A stretch of DNA of 8,042 nucleotides, from the NCBI GenBank assembly GCA_945866505.1, contig CAMBHH010000160.1:1-8042 (forward strand), written 5' to 3'. The position numbers and the translations under genes are program-made. The notes beneath the pieces are model-generated. The model saw only the letters and a list, made by a program, of their open reading frames with translations. It was not told the DNA's origin and made no database searches. Source of the DNA: Flavobacterium psychrophilum (GTDB lineage: Bacteria; Bacteroidota; Bacteroidia; Flavobacteriales; Flavobacteriaceae). Each line of letters opens with the position of its first letter. Position 1 is the first letter of the stretch. Below, piece after piece: positions 1 through 6,360 of this stretch.

Positions 1-1115
1 ATTAAGAAAATGCCAGCTTCTTTTCCCACTGGGGCAACGCTTTCATCGGTTATACTTGGAAAACTAGCATAAAATAGTGGCTTTTCAGGCCATTTCGGAT
101 CATCATAAATGTCTTTGGCGTGCACATCAAACTCGGTATCAAAAAACAAAGTATGATGTGAAACATTTTTTATTCTTTTGTCAAAGCCAACATAAAATAG
201 GAGTGAAGAAGGAGCAAATATTTTAGAATTCCAATAGTTTTCAGAATATCCTCTATATTTTTTATCCAATAAGGTTTCAGTATGATGGTAATCGGCTCCG
301 CTTAAAACCACGTCAGAAACTATTGTTTTTCCATTTGAAACTACGCTTGTAAAAACGCCATCTTCAACATTTATTTTTTCAACATTTTGGTTTGTTTCAA
401 TTTTTACACCCAATTCAATTGCCAAAAGCTGCATCGCATTTACCACTTCGTACATTCCGCCTTTAGGATGCCAAGTACCTAAACCGAAGTCAGCATAATT
501 CATAAAACTATAAAAAGCTGGTGTGTTAGAAGGTTTTGCTCCAAGAAAAAGCACAGGAAATTCCATTATTTGTTGAAGGCGATTATTCTTTATTTTTTTT
601 CGAACAGAAGTCCTAATGGTGCTAAAAAATTGATTTGCTTTCTTGATGGTTACAGGTGTAATTAGTTCTGTTATGGATATTCCTGGACGGTAGACTAAAT
701 CTTTTATGGCCACATCATAATTATGCTTGGCGTTATCAAGAAATGATTTTAAATGTATAGAACTTCCTTTTTCTTCATTTTCAAATACAGTAAAGATATT
801 TGGCAAATTATCTGGAATTTTTATCGAATCTAAATCGCCGAAAAAAACTTCATAAGCTGGATTCAGTTTCTCAAGGTGATAATAATCGGATGGCTTTTTT
901 CCGAAATCAGCAAAGAATTTCTCAAAAACATCGGGCATCCAATACCAAGTTGGACCTATATCAAAAACAAATCCGTCTTTATTAAGTTGTCTGGCTCTTC
1001 CGCCAACGGTCAAGTTTTTTTCGAGAATGGTAACATCAAAACCCTCTTTAGCCAAATAACAAGAAGCGGCTAACGATGAAAAACCAGATCCAATAATTGT
1101 AATTTTTTTTTTCAT
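1..1115 (-). CDS. crtI: Phytoene desaturase, 3' end beyond window
   Basis: This is a carotenoid-pathway FAD-dependent desaturase that introduces double bonds into phytoene. 371 codons are visible from the ATG at 1115; the C-terminus is cut off by the window edge. Full-length family members are near 490 residues, so roughly the last quarter, including the C-terminal FAD/membrane-contact region, is missing. The N-terminus shows the dinucleotide-binding fold: IIGSG at residues 7-11, then an acidic strand end (ILEK, 30-33) and the GGRAR signature at 38-42. HPKGGMYEVV (216-225) is also typical of CrtI. The start is fixed by the glycine-rich motif at the usual distance and by a promoter just upstream. 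Codons 2-5 include a run of ten A. In related flavobacteria crtI is followed by phytoene synthase and other crt genes, which would lie to the left. Family assignment is firm; the exact product (lycopene or another desaturation level) is not. Confidence 0.93.
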   Translation of the reverse strand, partial: MKKKITIIGSGFSSLAASCYLAKEGFDVTILEKNLTVGGRARQLNKDGFVFDIGPTWYWMPDVFEKFFADFGKKPSDYYHLEKLNPAYEVFFGDLDSIKIPDNLPNIFTVFENEEKGSSIHLKSFLDNAKHNYDVAIKDLVYRPGISITELITPVTIKKANQFFSTIRTSVRKKIKNNRLQQIMEFPVLFLGAKPSNTPAFYSFMNYADFGLGTWHPKGGMYEVVNAMQLLAIELGVKIETNQNVEKINVEDGVFTSVVSNGKTIVSDVVLSGADYHHTETLLDKKYRGYSENYWNSKIFAPSSLLFYVGFDKRIKNVSHHTLFFDTEFDVHAKDIYDDPKWPEKPLFYASFPSITDESVAPVGKEAGIFL

Positions 1116-1123
1116 TTGTTTAG

Positions 1124-1155
1124 CAAAGGTATTTTTAAATAAAACAGAAATCAAA
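1124..1155 (-). promoter_or_regulatory. crtI promoter, Bacteroidetes type
   Basis: Read on the minus strand, TTTG (1155-1152) is followed after 20 bases by TACCTTTG (1131-1124). This matches the Bacteroidetes pattern of TTTG near -33 and TAnnTTTG near -7. Only 8 bases separate the -7 box from the crtI ATG, so the transcript should have a leader of a few bases at most. A degenerate palindrome (1129-1145) overlaps the -7 box and the spacer, in the same register as the perfect palindrome at the upstream regulator's promoter. Confidence 0.75.
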
Positions 1156-1169
1156 GTATTTACACTAAT

Positions 1170-2078
1170 TTATAATTCTTGCACTGCATCAGAAATAGAA
1201 TTAAAAACAAAAATTTTGTCCGTGATTTTTTTTGTGTCAATAAATTGCACCATTCTACCTAGTAACCAAATTTGTGAATTTGAATTAATTATTTTAGTAG
1301 TAATTTCATCTATATAATTATTTATCGCATCTTTAGTTGGCTCAACAGTCAAATAAGAAACATAAACAATATTGTCAAAATAGTCATTCATTATTATCAA
1401 ACTATCAACAGGAACGCTTTCACCTAAGTAAATTGTTTTGTAGCCCTTACTTAACATCTCATAATTTAGGTACATCAAACCAAGTTCGTGGATTTCATTT
1501 TCGGGAAGATAGAGAACAAAAACTTTGTCTGTTTTTGTTGGCTCAAGAACTTGAAGTTTTTCAATATTCAAAAACAACTTTTGTTTGATCAAAAAAGTTA
1601 GAAAATGCTCTTGAGCAGGAGAAATAGTACCAGCTTGCCACAACAAACCAATTTCTTGCATTAATGGAATCACCACTTCATAAAAAACCTCTCTAAAACT
1701 TTTTTCGGATAGTAAACTGTTATAAGTATTAAAGAATAAAGCCTGATCGAAATTAACCATAGCCATTTTAAAGGCATTGATGGCGTGGTTTTTTGTACTT
1801 TTCTCAGTTATTATTTGCCTTACAAGAAGTTCAATATTTTCTGATGAATGTTCGGCAATTCTTGAAATTTTATAGCCGTAGTCATTTAACAAAACAACAT
1901 TTAGTAATTTCTGTAAACTCTGTAGATCATAATTTCTAATATTGGTGTCTGATCGCATTGGCTGAAGAACGTTGTATCGTTTTTCCCAAATTCGAATAGT
2001 ATGTGCCTTTATTCCTGATAAGTTTTCAAGATCTTTAATACTAAAAACAGTCTTAACGTTATAAGCGTTGTTTATCAT
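1170..2078 (-). CDS. MerR-family regulator with cobalamin-binding-like domain (CarH/LitR type)
   Basis: This is a 302-residue transcription regulator. A MerR helix-turn-helix (residues 10-75; signature IKAHTIRIWEKRY at 23-35) is followed by a helical B12-binding cap and a Rossmann-like B12 domain. The cap motif Trp-x9-Glu-His is present (W147, E157, H158). The lower-ligand motif appears as ExHxxG with H197. LGESVP (218-223) and SYLT (241-244) fit the later cobalamin-contact segments. The residue after W147 is Gln148; in Thermus CarH this position is the His that ligates cobalt after illumination. The ATG at 2138 would add 20 residues but lies upstream of the -7 box at 2104-2097, so the start at 2078 is preferred. 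The gene lies 54 bases upstream of crtI in the same direction and is probably its regulator. Whether it binds B12 or senses light is inference. Confidence 0.88.
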   Translation of the reverse strand: MINNAYNVKTVFSIKDLENLSGIKAHTIRIWEKRYNVLQPMRSDTNIRNYDLQSLQKLLNVVLLNDYGYKISRIAEHSSENIELLVRQIITEKSTKNHAINAFKMAMVNFDQALFFNTYNSLLSEKSFREVFYEVVIPLMQEIGLLWQAGTISPAQEHFLTFLIKQKLFLNIEKLQVLEPTKTDKVFVLYLPENEIHELGLMYLNYEMLSKGYKTIYLGESVPVDSLIIMNDYFDNIVYVSYLTVEPTKDAINNYIDEITTKIINSNSQIWLLGRMVQFIDTKKITDKIFVFNSISDAVQEL

Positions 2079-2096
2079 TTTTCGATATTTATTAAA

Positions 2097-2104
2097 CAAA
2101 GGTA
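2097..2104 (-). promoter_or_regulatory. -7 box of the MerR-type regulator gene
   Basis: The minus-strand octamer TACCTTTG fits TAnnTTTG and is identical to the crtI -7 box. I see no good TTTG at 17-23 bases upstream, so basal promoter strength may be low. The box ends 18 bases before the ATG at 2078, giving a short leader and ruling out the longer upstream start. Confidence 0.6.
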
Positions 2105-2119
2105 TAAAATATTTTATAC
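2102..2119. promoter_or_regulatory. Perfect 18-bp palindrome, probable operator
   Basis: GTATAAAATATTTTATAC reads identically on both strands. It lies directly upstream of the regulator gene's -7 box and overlaps its first three bases. MerR-family proteins bind dyad-symmetric sites within promoter spacers, so this is a natural candidate for autoregulation. The AT-only core means chance symmetry is not excluded. Confidence 0.55.
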
Positions 2120-2156
2120 ATCCGAGAATAAACACCAATTTAAATCCAGAAAAAAA

Positions 2157-4235
2157 TTACTGCTTGATCACTTTTTTAGTAATAGCCCCTTTGTCATCAT
2201 AAATCGAAATAAAATAAATTCCTGCAGAATATTGGCTCCAATCCATATTTATAGTCTCGGATTTTTGTTTTAAATCATAGATTAATTGACCTGAGGCATC
2301 AAAAATTTTAATCCCATTCATTGGTTTTTCAGAATGAATATCTACGAATTGAGTGATCGGATTTGGATAAATAATTATTGTAGAAGTTTCATCAAATGAG
2401 GCTGTAGCCAAGTTACTAGTAGATACCGTCCAGCTTGACGCCAAATTATTATCCAGTGCAGTACTGATCAATTGCAAATAGGTACCAGTTCCATCAGCAG
2501 CGATTGGCCAAGGCAATGAGTCGGAATATTCTACAGAATCAATTGTATTTCCAAAAGCATCGGCCAATACTATCTTTTGAGAATTATTGGATAAATTTCT
2601 GGTAAATTGTCCAAAAGCAGCAATTCCATGCTTTGCCTGAAAAGCAACTGCATTACTAGCCAAATAAATAGTTCCACCAGCAACCACTGATGAATTTGCA
2701 GGAAACTGATAACTCAGTCCTAATTCTTTAAAATAAATCCCCGTTAGATTAACAATTGTGTTGCTTGTGTTTTTAATCTCGATAAATTCTTGAGCATCAC
2801 TTTCAGTACTTGTTGCACCCTTCGGATTATAATTAATTTTGGTAATAACTAACTGCGGAACTGAAACTGTACTGCAATTTGAAAAAGACCCCAAATTACT
2901 TGTCATCCACGAAATTCTATTTAACAACCAGGTTTTTAAATTACTGATTTCAGTTGGCGAAAAATTTACCGCTGGATAAAGATTGGTAGTCCATTTTTGC
3001 GCTTCTCTGACTTTGGCTTCACTAATTAAAGCTACGGTTTGATCAATAAACTGTGACAAGCTATTATAATTCAAAGGTTGTCCGGGCTTGGTCAATTCAT
3101 TCCATCTTTTAGACATATAACATTTATATGTAGGATTATTAAATAAATCTCTCCAGAATTTGGCTCCTTCATTATCTCCGTTTGCAAATTGCCAAACAGA
3201 ATAATAACTTCTGTCTAATCCCCAAAGAAACAAATCGTTACCATAAGTTAAATTAAAATCCCAAATAGGTCCAGCTCTTAATTTTCCTGCCCTGTCTTTG
3301 TGAAAATAGGTACTTAATTGATATCCATCAGCATTCGAAGCCAACTCATTGACAAGCATAAAATCGACAAATGATGGAATGTCAATTACAGAAGGATAAC
3401 CCGTAGTTAAATTAGCATTATTAGTTTGTGAAGTCGTTTCTAATTTCAAAAACTGATTGTATATGTAGGAGTTTTGCTCTGGAGTAACTGCATCAGCTTT
3501 TGGCAATTCATGAATAAAATCAGTCCAGCCTCCATAGGAATTCATCGTCCAAGCAATTGGATCACCACCAGTCGTTTTGTCCGCTTTTGTAATGTATCCA
3601 CCAGTCAAATTTGGCAAAGCAGTGTCATTTGCAGCAATTTTTGTTACATTCACACGGCCCGTATCTGCTTTTATTTTTTCCTGTAATAAATACAATCCTT
3701 TATATTCTCCGTTAATTACTAGTTCACAATAAGCAGTTCGTGATGCATATTGACCTATTTGTCTAGACAAATTATAAGACAAAAAATCTCTGATAAGCGA
3801 AGGGTCAAAGGCTAATCCATTCAAAATCCAATCGTTTTCGTTTGGCATTCCCAATAAACTAACATTATTATTACTGATATTATCTGTTTTTAATGTAGTT
3901 AAACCATATCCTTTTTTGGGCAACTCCTGTGATGACGAACCTCTAATGTCAATGCATATTCTACCATTATAATTTAAAAATGCCGTGGTATTGGCATCCG
4001 AAAGATAATTTCTGCTTCCGTCAGGATGTTTGATAATCTTCATACTTGCCAATATTTTTGGCTCATCAAGTATAGGCAGTGGTTGATTATTGCGGTCTAA
4101 ATCTGTAGTAATAATAACTATTGGCAAATTACTATCGGTAAATTTTTGAGATGAAACAGCGTTTGAGGAAATTAACGCAATAAACACAATAATTCTTAAA
4201 AATATTTTGCTCTTAAAAACATGTAATTTTGTCAT
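2157..4235 (-). CDS. CotH-kinase/lamin-tail secreted protein with T9SS sorting domain
   Basis: This is a 692-residue secreted protein. Residues 1-30 form a signal peptide: basic start, then a hydrophobic run around 11-23, with likely cleavage near AVSSQ. A CotH kinase-like domain covers about 40-445, with RGSSSQELPKKGYG (98-111), NDWILNGLAFD (134-144), YKGLYLLQEKI (178-188) and GPIWDFN (322-328), whose Asp326 is a likely metal or catalytic residue. A lamin-tail (LTD) domain covers about 458-605. The C-terminus (617-692, with YPNP at 623-626 and AGIYFISIYD at 671-680) is a T9SS type A sorting domain, so the protein should cross the outer membrane and be released or surface-anchored. The ATG at 4325 adds 30 residues but lies upstream of the promoter; the start at 4235 places the signal peptide at the N-terminus. 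CotH of Bacillus phosphorylates spore-coat proteins; the substrate here is unknown. Confidence 0.9.
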   Translation of the reverse strand: MTKLHVFKSKIFLRIIVFIALISSNAVSSQKFTDSNLPIVIITTDLDRNNQPLPILDEPKILASMKIIKHPDGSRNYLSDANTTAFLNYNGRICIDIRGSSSQELPKKGYGLTTLKTDNISNNNVSLLGMPNENDWILNGLAFDPSLIRDFLSYNLSRQIGQYASRTAYCELVINGEYKGLYLLQEKIKADTGRVNVTKIAANDTALPNLTGGYITKADKTTGGDPIAWTMNSYGGWTDFIHELPKADAVTPEQNSYIYNQFLKLETTSQTNNANLTTGYPSVIDIPSFVDFMLVNELASNADGYQLSTYFHKDRAGKLRAGPIWDFNLTYGNDLFLWGLDRSYYSVWQFANGDNEGAKFWRDLFNNPTYKCYMSKRWNELTKPGQPLNYNSLSQFIDQTVALISEAKVREAQKWTTNLYPAVNFSPTEISNLKTWLLNRISWMTSNLGSFSNCSTVSVPQLVITKINYNPKGATSTESDAQEFIEIKNTSNTIVNLTGIYFKELGLSYQFPANSSVVAGGTIYLASNAVAFQAKHGIAAFGQFTRNLSNNSQKIVLADAFGNTIDSVEYSDSLPWPIAADGTGTYLQLISTALDNNLASSWTVSTSNLATASFDETSTIIIYPNPITQFVDIHSEKPMNGIKIFDASGQLIYDLKQKSETINMDWSQYSAGIYFISIYDDKGAITKKVIKQ

Positions 4236-4252
4236 AAAACTTTTATTTACTC

Positions 4253-4282
4253 CAAATATAGCAATAAACTTGCTAATTGAAA
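4253..4282 (-). promoter_or_regulatory. Promoter of the CotH-like gene
   Basis: On the minus strand TATATTTG (4260-4253) fits TAnnTTTG. An imperfect -33 element, TTTC (4282-4279), lies 18 bases upstream. The -7 box ends 17 bases before the ATG at 4235, which supports that start over the one at 4325. Confidence 0.55.
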
Positions 4283-4356
4283 GAGAATTATTAAATCGAT
4301 TTAATGCTTTGTAATGACAATTCATAAAGTTTACTTCTTTAAAATAGATTTGTAAA

Positions 4357-4387
4357 TTTCATTCCATACAAAATAAGACTACATTTG
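4357..4387 (+). promoter_or_regulatory. Promoter of the small membrane protein gene
   Basis: TACATTTG (4380-4387) fits the Bacteroidetes -7 box, with an imperfect TTTC (4357-4360) 19 bases upstream. The leader to the ATG at 4419 would be about 25 bases. An inverted repeat, ATTTGAA/TTCAAAT (4383-4389 and 4397-4403), overlaps the -7 box and the expected start point and could be an operator. Confidence 0.5.
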
Positions 4388-4418
4388 AAATTAAAGTTCA
4401 AATTAATCAAACAAAACG

Positions 4419-4679
4419 ATGACAACAACAGATATAATCGGATTTATCGGGGTAACCATTTTGCTAATTGCCTATTTCCTAAACTTGACAAACAAAATTG
4501 AAAAAGATAGTTTGGTTTATTTGCAAATGAATTTTTTAGGAGCAGGACTAGCTTGTTTAGCCTCGGTTTTAATGAAGTACTTGCCCTTTATAATCTTGGA
4601 AGGATGTTGGACTATTGTATCTGCATTTGGACTACTGAAATACATAAACCAAAAAAATACAGATAAAACTATTTCCTAG
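4419..4679 (+). CDS. Small three-helix membrane protein, CBU_0592-like
   Basis: This is an 86-residue integral membrane protein with three predicted helices (about 5-23, 33-52 and 55-75). It has a polar turn, NLTNKIEKD, after the first helix and a charged tail. The layout (an N-terminal helix ending near YFLN, then a segment like YLQMNFLGAGLA and a Trp-containing third helix) matches the CBU_0592-like family, which has no established function. It starts at an ATG about 30 bases after a promoter-like box and is divergent from the CotH-like gene. The next gene begins 49 bases downstream on the same strand with no promoter that I can find, so the two may be co-transcribed. The family call comes from memory of the pattern. 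Confidence 0.75.
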   Translation: MTTTDIIGFIGVTILLIAYFLNLTNKIEKDSLVYLQMNFLGAGLACLASVLMKYLPFIILEGCWTIVSAFGLLKYINQKNTDKTIS

Positions 4680-4681
4680 TA

Positions 4682-4714
4682 GTAACCAATTATTTTATTT
4701 CCTAAATTGGTTGC
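4682..4714 (+). other. Intergenic RNA hairpin
   Basis: AACCAATT (4684-4691) pairs perfectly with AATTGGTT (4705-4712) across a 13-base loop. The stem can extend by a T-G wobble and a G-C pair (4682-4683 with 4713-4714). It lies just after the stop of the small membrane protein and ends 14 bases before the hydrolase ATG. An A-run, not a T-run, follows it, so it does not look like a standard intrinsic terminator on this strand. It could protect an mRNA end or modulate translation of the hydrolase. Confidence 0.5.
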
Positions 4715-4728
4715 TCAAAAAAAACACT

Positions 4729-5622
4729 ATGAAGAAACTTACCAAAGAAGACATTAGTCAAGAAGTATTTGACTTGTATGATGACTACGCTCACAATAAA
4801 ATTGAAAGAAGACAATTCATCGAAAAACTATCGCTATTTGCCGTTGGAAGTCTAACATTACCATCACTTCTTAGTTTTATGACGCCCAATTATGTGGATT
4901 CCATTACAATAAAACCTGAAGATCCAAGACTAAAATCAGAATTCATCACTTACGAATCCCCAAAGGGTGGCGGAAGCATCAAAGGGCTTTTATCCCAACC
5001 TATAGTAACCAAGAAAAAACTAGCAGGAATTATTGTAGTGCACGAAAATCGAGGTTTGAATCCCTATATCGAAGATGTGGGAAGAAGAGCAGCTCTAGAA
5101 GGATTTATTACTTTGGCGCCAGATGCTTTGTCGCCTTTGGGAGGTTATCCCGGAAATGATGATGCGGGAAGAGAATTACAAAAAAAACGGACTCGCGAAG
5201 AGATGTTAGAAGACTTTATTGCTGCCTACGACTACCTCAAATCGCACAAAGATTGTAATGGTTTTGTTGGCGTGGTAGGGTTTTGTTTTGGTGGCTGGAT
5301 TTCAAATATGATGGCGGTCAAAATCCCATCTTTACCAGCGGCAGTTCCTTATTATGGCGGGCAACCCACAGCCGAAGATGCCGAAAAAATAACAACACCA
5401 CTACTATTACAATATGCTGAATTAGACAGCAGAGTAAACGAAGGTTGGCCTGCTTTTGAAGCTATTCTCAAAAAAAATAAAGTAGCCTATTCTGCTTATT
5501 TTTATGAAGGTGTCAATCATGGTTTTCACAACAATACGACTCCTCGATATGATGAAAAAGCAGCTACTTTGTCTTGGACAAGAACTATTGATTTTTTTAG
5601 AGAGAAATTGAAGAAGAAGTAA
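4729..5622 (+). CDS. Dienelactone hydrolase family protein, YghX-like
   Basis: This is a 297-residue alpha/beta hydrolase. The nucleophile elbow GFCFGG (184-189) has Cys186 where serine hydrolases have Ser, as in dienelactone hydrolases. Asp233 (ELDSRVNEGW) and His264 (GVNHGFHN) complete the triad, and HENRG (105-109) carries the glutamate typical of the family. The protein resembles E. coli YghX along its length, including the N-terminal KxxQELxDxYDxYAH-like helix. Residues 27-31 (RRQFI) followed by a hydrophobic stretch (36-51) look like a Tat-type signal, though no clear cleavage site is visible, so the protein may be exported or membrane-tethered. The ATG at 4729 is preferred; a TTG at 4711 is in frame but falls inside the hairpin stem. 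The natural substrate is unknown. Confidence 0.9.
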   Translation: MKKLTKEDISQEVFDLYDDYAHNKIERRQFIEKLSLFAVGSLTLPSLLSFMTPNYVDSITIKPEDPRLKSEFITYESPKGGGSIKGLLSQPIVTKKKLAGIIVVHENRGLNPYIEDVGRRAALEGFITLAPDALSPLGGYPGNDDAGRELQKKRTREEMLEDFIAAYDYLKSHKDCNGFVGVVGFCFGGWISNMMAVKIPSLPAAVPYYGGQPTAEDAEKITTPLLLQYAELDSRVNEGWPAFEAILKKNKVAYSAYFYEGVNHGFHNNTTPRYDEKAATLSWTRTIDFFREKLKKK

Positions 5623-5720
5623 TTTTGGAATTTAAGTTGTATATCGTCTATTACGGGATTTTTATGGAATTTGAATTTTTAAAAGAAGCTTTGTAAACCT
5701 GAAAAATTAATGAATTTAGC

Positions 5721-5728
5721 TATATTTG
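5721..5728 (+). promoter_or_regulatory. Candidate -7 box upstream of the orphan membrane gene
   Basis: TATATTTG fits TAnnTTTG. The nearest upstream TTTG (5690-5693) is 27 bases away, longer than the usual 17-23, so the match is partial. The expected start point is about 100 bases before the ATG at 5838, giving an unusually long leader for this window. Confidence 0.35.
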
Positions 5729-5811
5729 AAAACTATTAAACACTGAATTTTGTCAGACAAAGCGACTCAAATGTGTGTAGAAAAGTATGATTTTGGCAGA
5801 CCTATAAAAGA

Positions 5812-5824
5812 GTTAGTGGCAAGC
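5812..5824 (+). repeat. Left copy of a 13-bp inverted repeat
   Basis: GTTAGTGGCAAGC matches the reverse complement of 6348-6360 at 12 of 13 positions. It sits 13 bases before the ATG of the orphan membrane-protein gene. The pair brackets that gene and little else. Confidence 0.65.
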
Positions 5825-5837
5825 TTAAACGAAAATT

Positions 5838-6359
5838 ATGGAAATAGAAAAATTTGAGTTGAATATAAACAAAAAAGATCCGATTGATTTTGTTGTGAAA
5901 ATATTGTTTTGTTGTGGTGGTATTTCTATATCGATATATTTTATATATCTTTTTAATTCTATGCGAAATTTAAAATTTTCGTACGATGTTTTTTTTGTTT
6001 TTCTTGTTCTATTCTCATTGCTTATGTTGTGTATTTACGCGTTATTTGATTTATTTAATCCACCAAAGATATTGTACTTGAAAAATAAATTAACTAAAGA
6101 AGAAAATGTAAACTTAACAGAAAATATCTGTAAAAACTTTAATGGTAAAGATTTAAAAATTATCGAAAATATAGTTGAGTTCACAATTCAAAGAAAAGTC
6201 TGGTCTTATAAATTTAACGTTCAAATATTTACAGAAAACGAAATAATCGCTATTTATACACAGGTTATAAATTCTAACAATAAAAATGGCATTGATTTTG
6301 GCTCAACAAAAAAATTAAATAGAAAAATACACGAAACCTTTATACAAGCCTGCCACTAA
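5838..6359 (+). CDS. Hypothetical protein with two membrane helices
   Basis: I do not recognise this 173-residue protein. Two hydrophobic helices lie near the N-terminus (about 18-42 and 51-73) after a short charged head (EIEKFELNINKKD). A polar domain of about 100 residues follows; it is rich in Lys, Asn and Glu, with alternating strand-like segments (IVEFTIQ, KFNVQIF) and a basic tail ending in QACH. The gene is visibly AT-richer than the hydrolase upstream. Its TAA stop (6357-6359) lies within the right copy of the inverted repeat, and the left copy ends 13 bases before its ATG. This tight fit suggests the gene and its repeats moved or evolved as a unit. The reading frame is intact and starts at a clean ATG. 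No function is proposed. Confidence 0.7.
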   Translation: MEIEKFELNINKKDPIDFVVKILFCCGGISISIYFIYLFNSMRNLKFSYDVFFVFLVLFSLLMLCIYALFDLFNPPKILYLKNKLTKEENVNLTENICKNFNGKDLKIIENIVEFTIQRKVWSYKFNVQIFTENEIIAIYTQVINSNNKNGIDFGSTKKLNRKIHETFIQACH

Positions 6360-6360
6360 C
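6348..6360 (+). repeat. Right copy of a 13-bp inverted repeat
   Basis: GCCTGCCACTAAC is the inverted partner of 5812-5824 (12 of 13 positions). It contains the last codons and the stop of the orphan gene and overlaps the left end of the structured intergenic element. Confidence 0.65.

Noticed and set aside
800..1073. Two plus-strand ORFs opposite crtI
   Set aside because: They are antisense shadows of a clearly coding CrtI frame, with low-complexity translations and no family resemblance.
2079..2138. Longer N-terminus of the MerR-type regulator from the ATG at 2138
   Set aside because: It would begin upstream of the -7 box at 2104-2097 and adds a hydrophobic, non-MerR extension.
3474..3686. 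Plus-strand ORF inside the CotH-like gene
   Set aside because: It lies wholly antisense to the conserved CotH domain, without promoter or family match.
4236..4325. Longer N-terminus of the CotH-like protein from the ATG at 4325
   Set aside because: It begins upstream of the predicted promoter and would bury the signal peptide about 40 residues into the protein.
4711..4728. TTG start for the dienelactone hydrolase
   Set aside because: The ATG at 4729 gives the family-typical N-terminus; the TTG lies in a hairpin stem.
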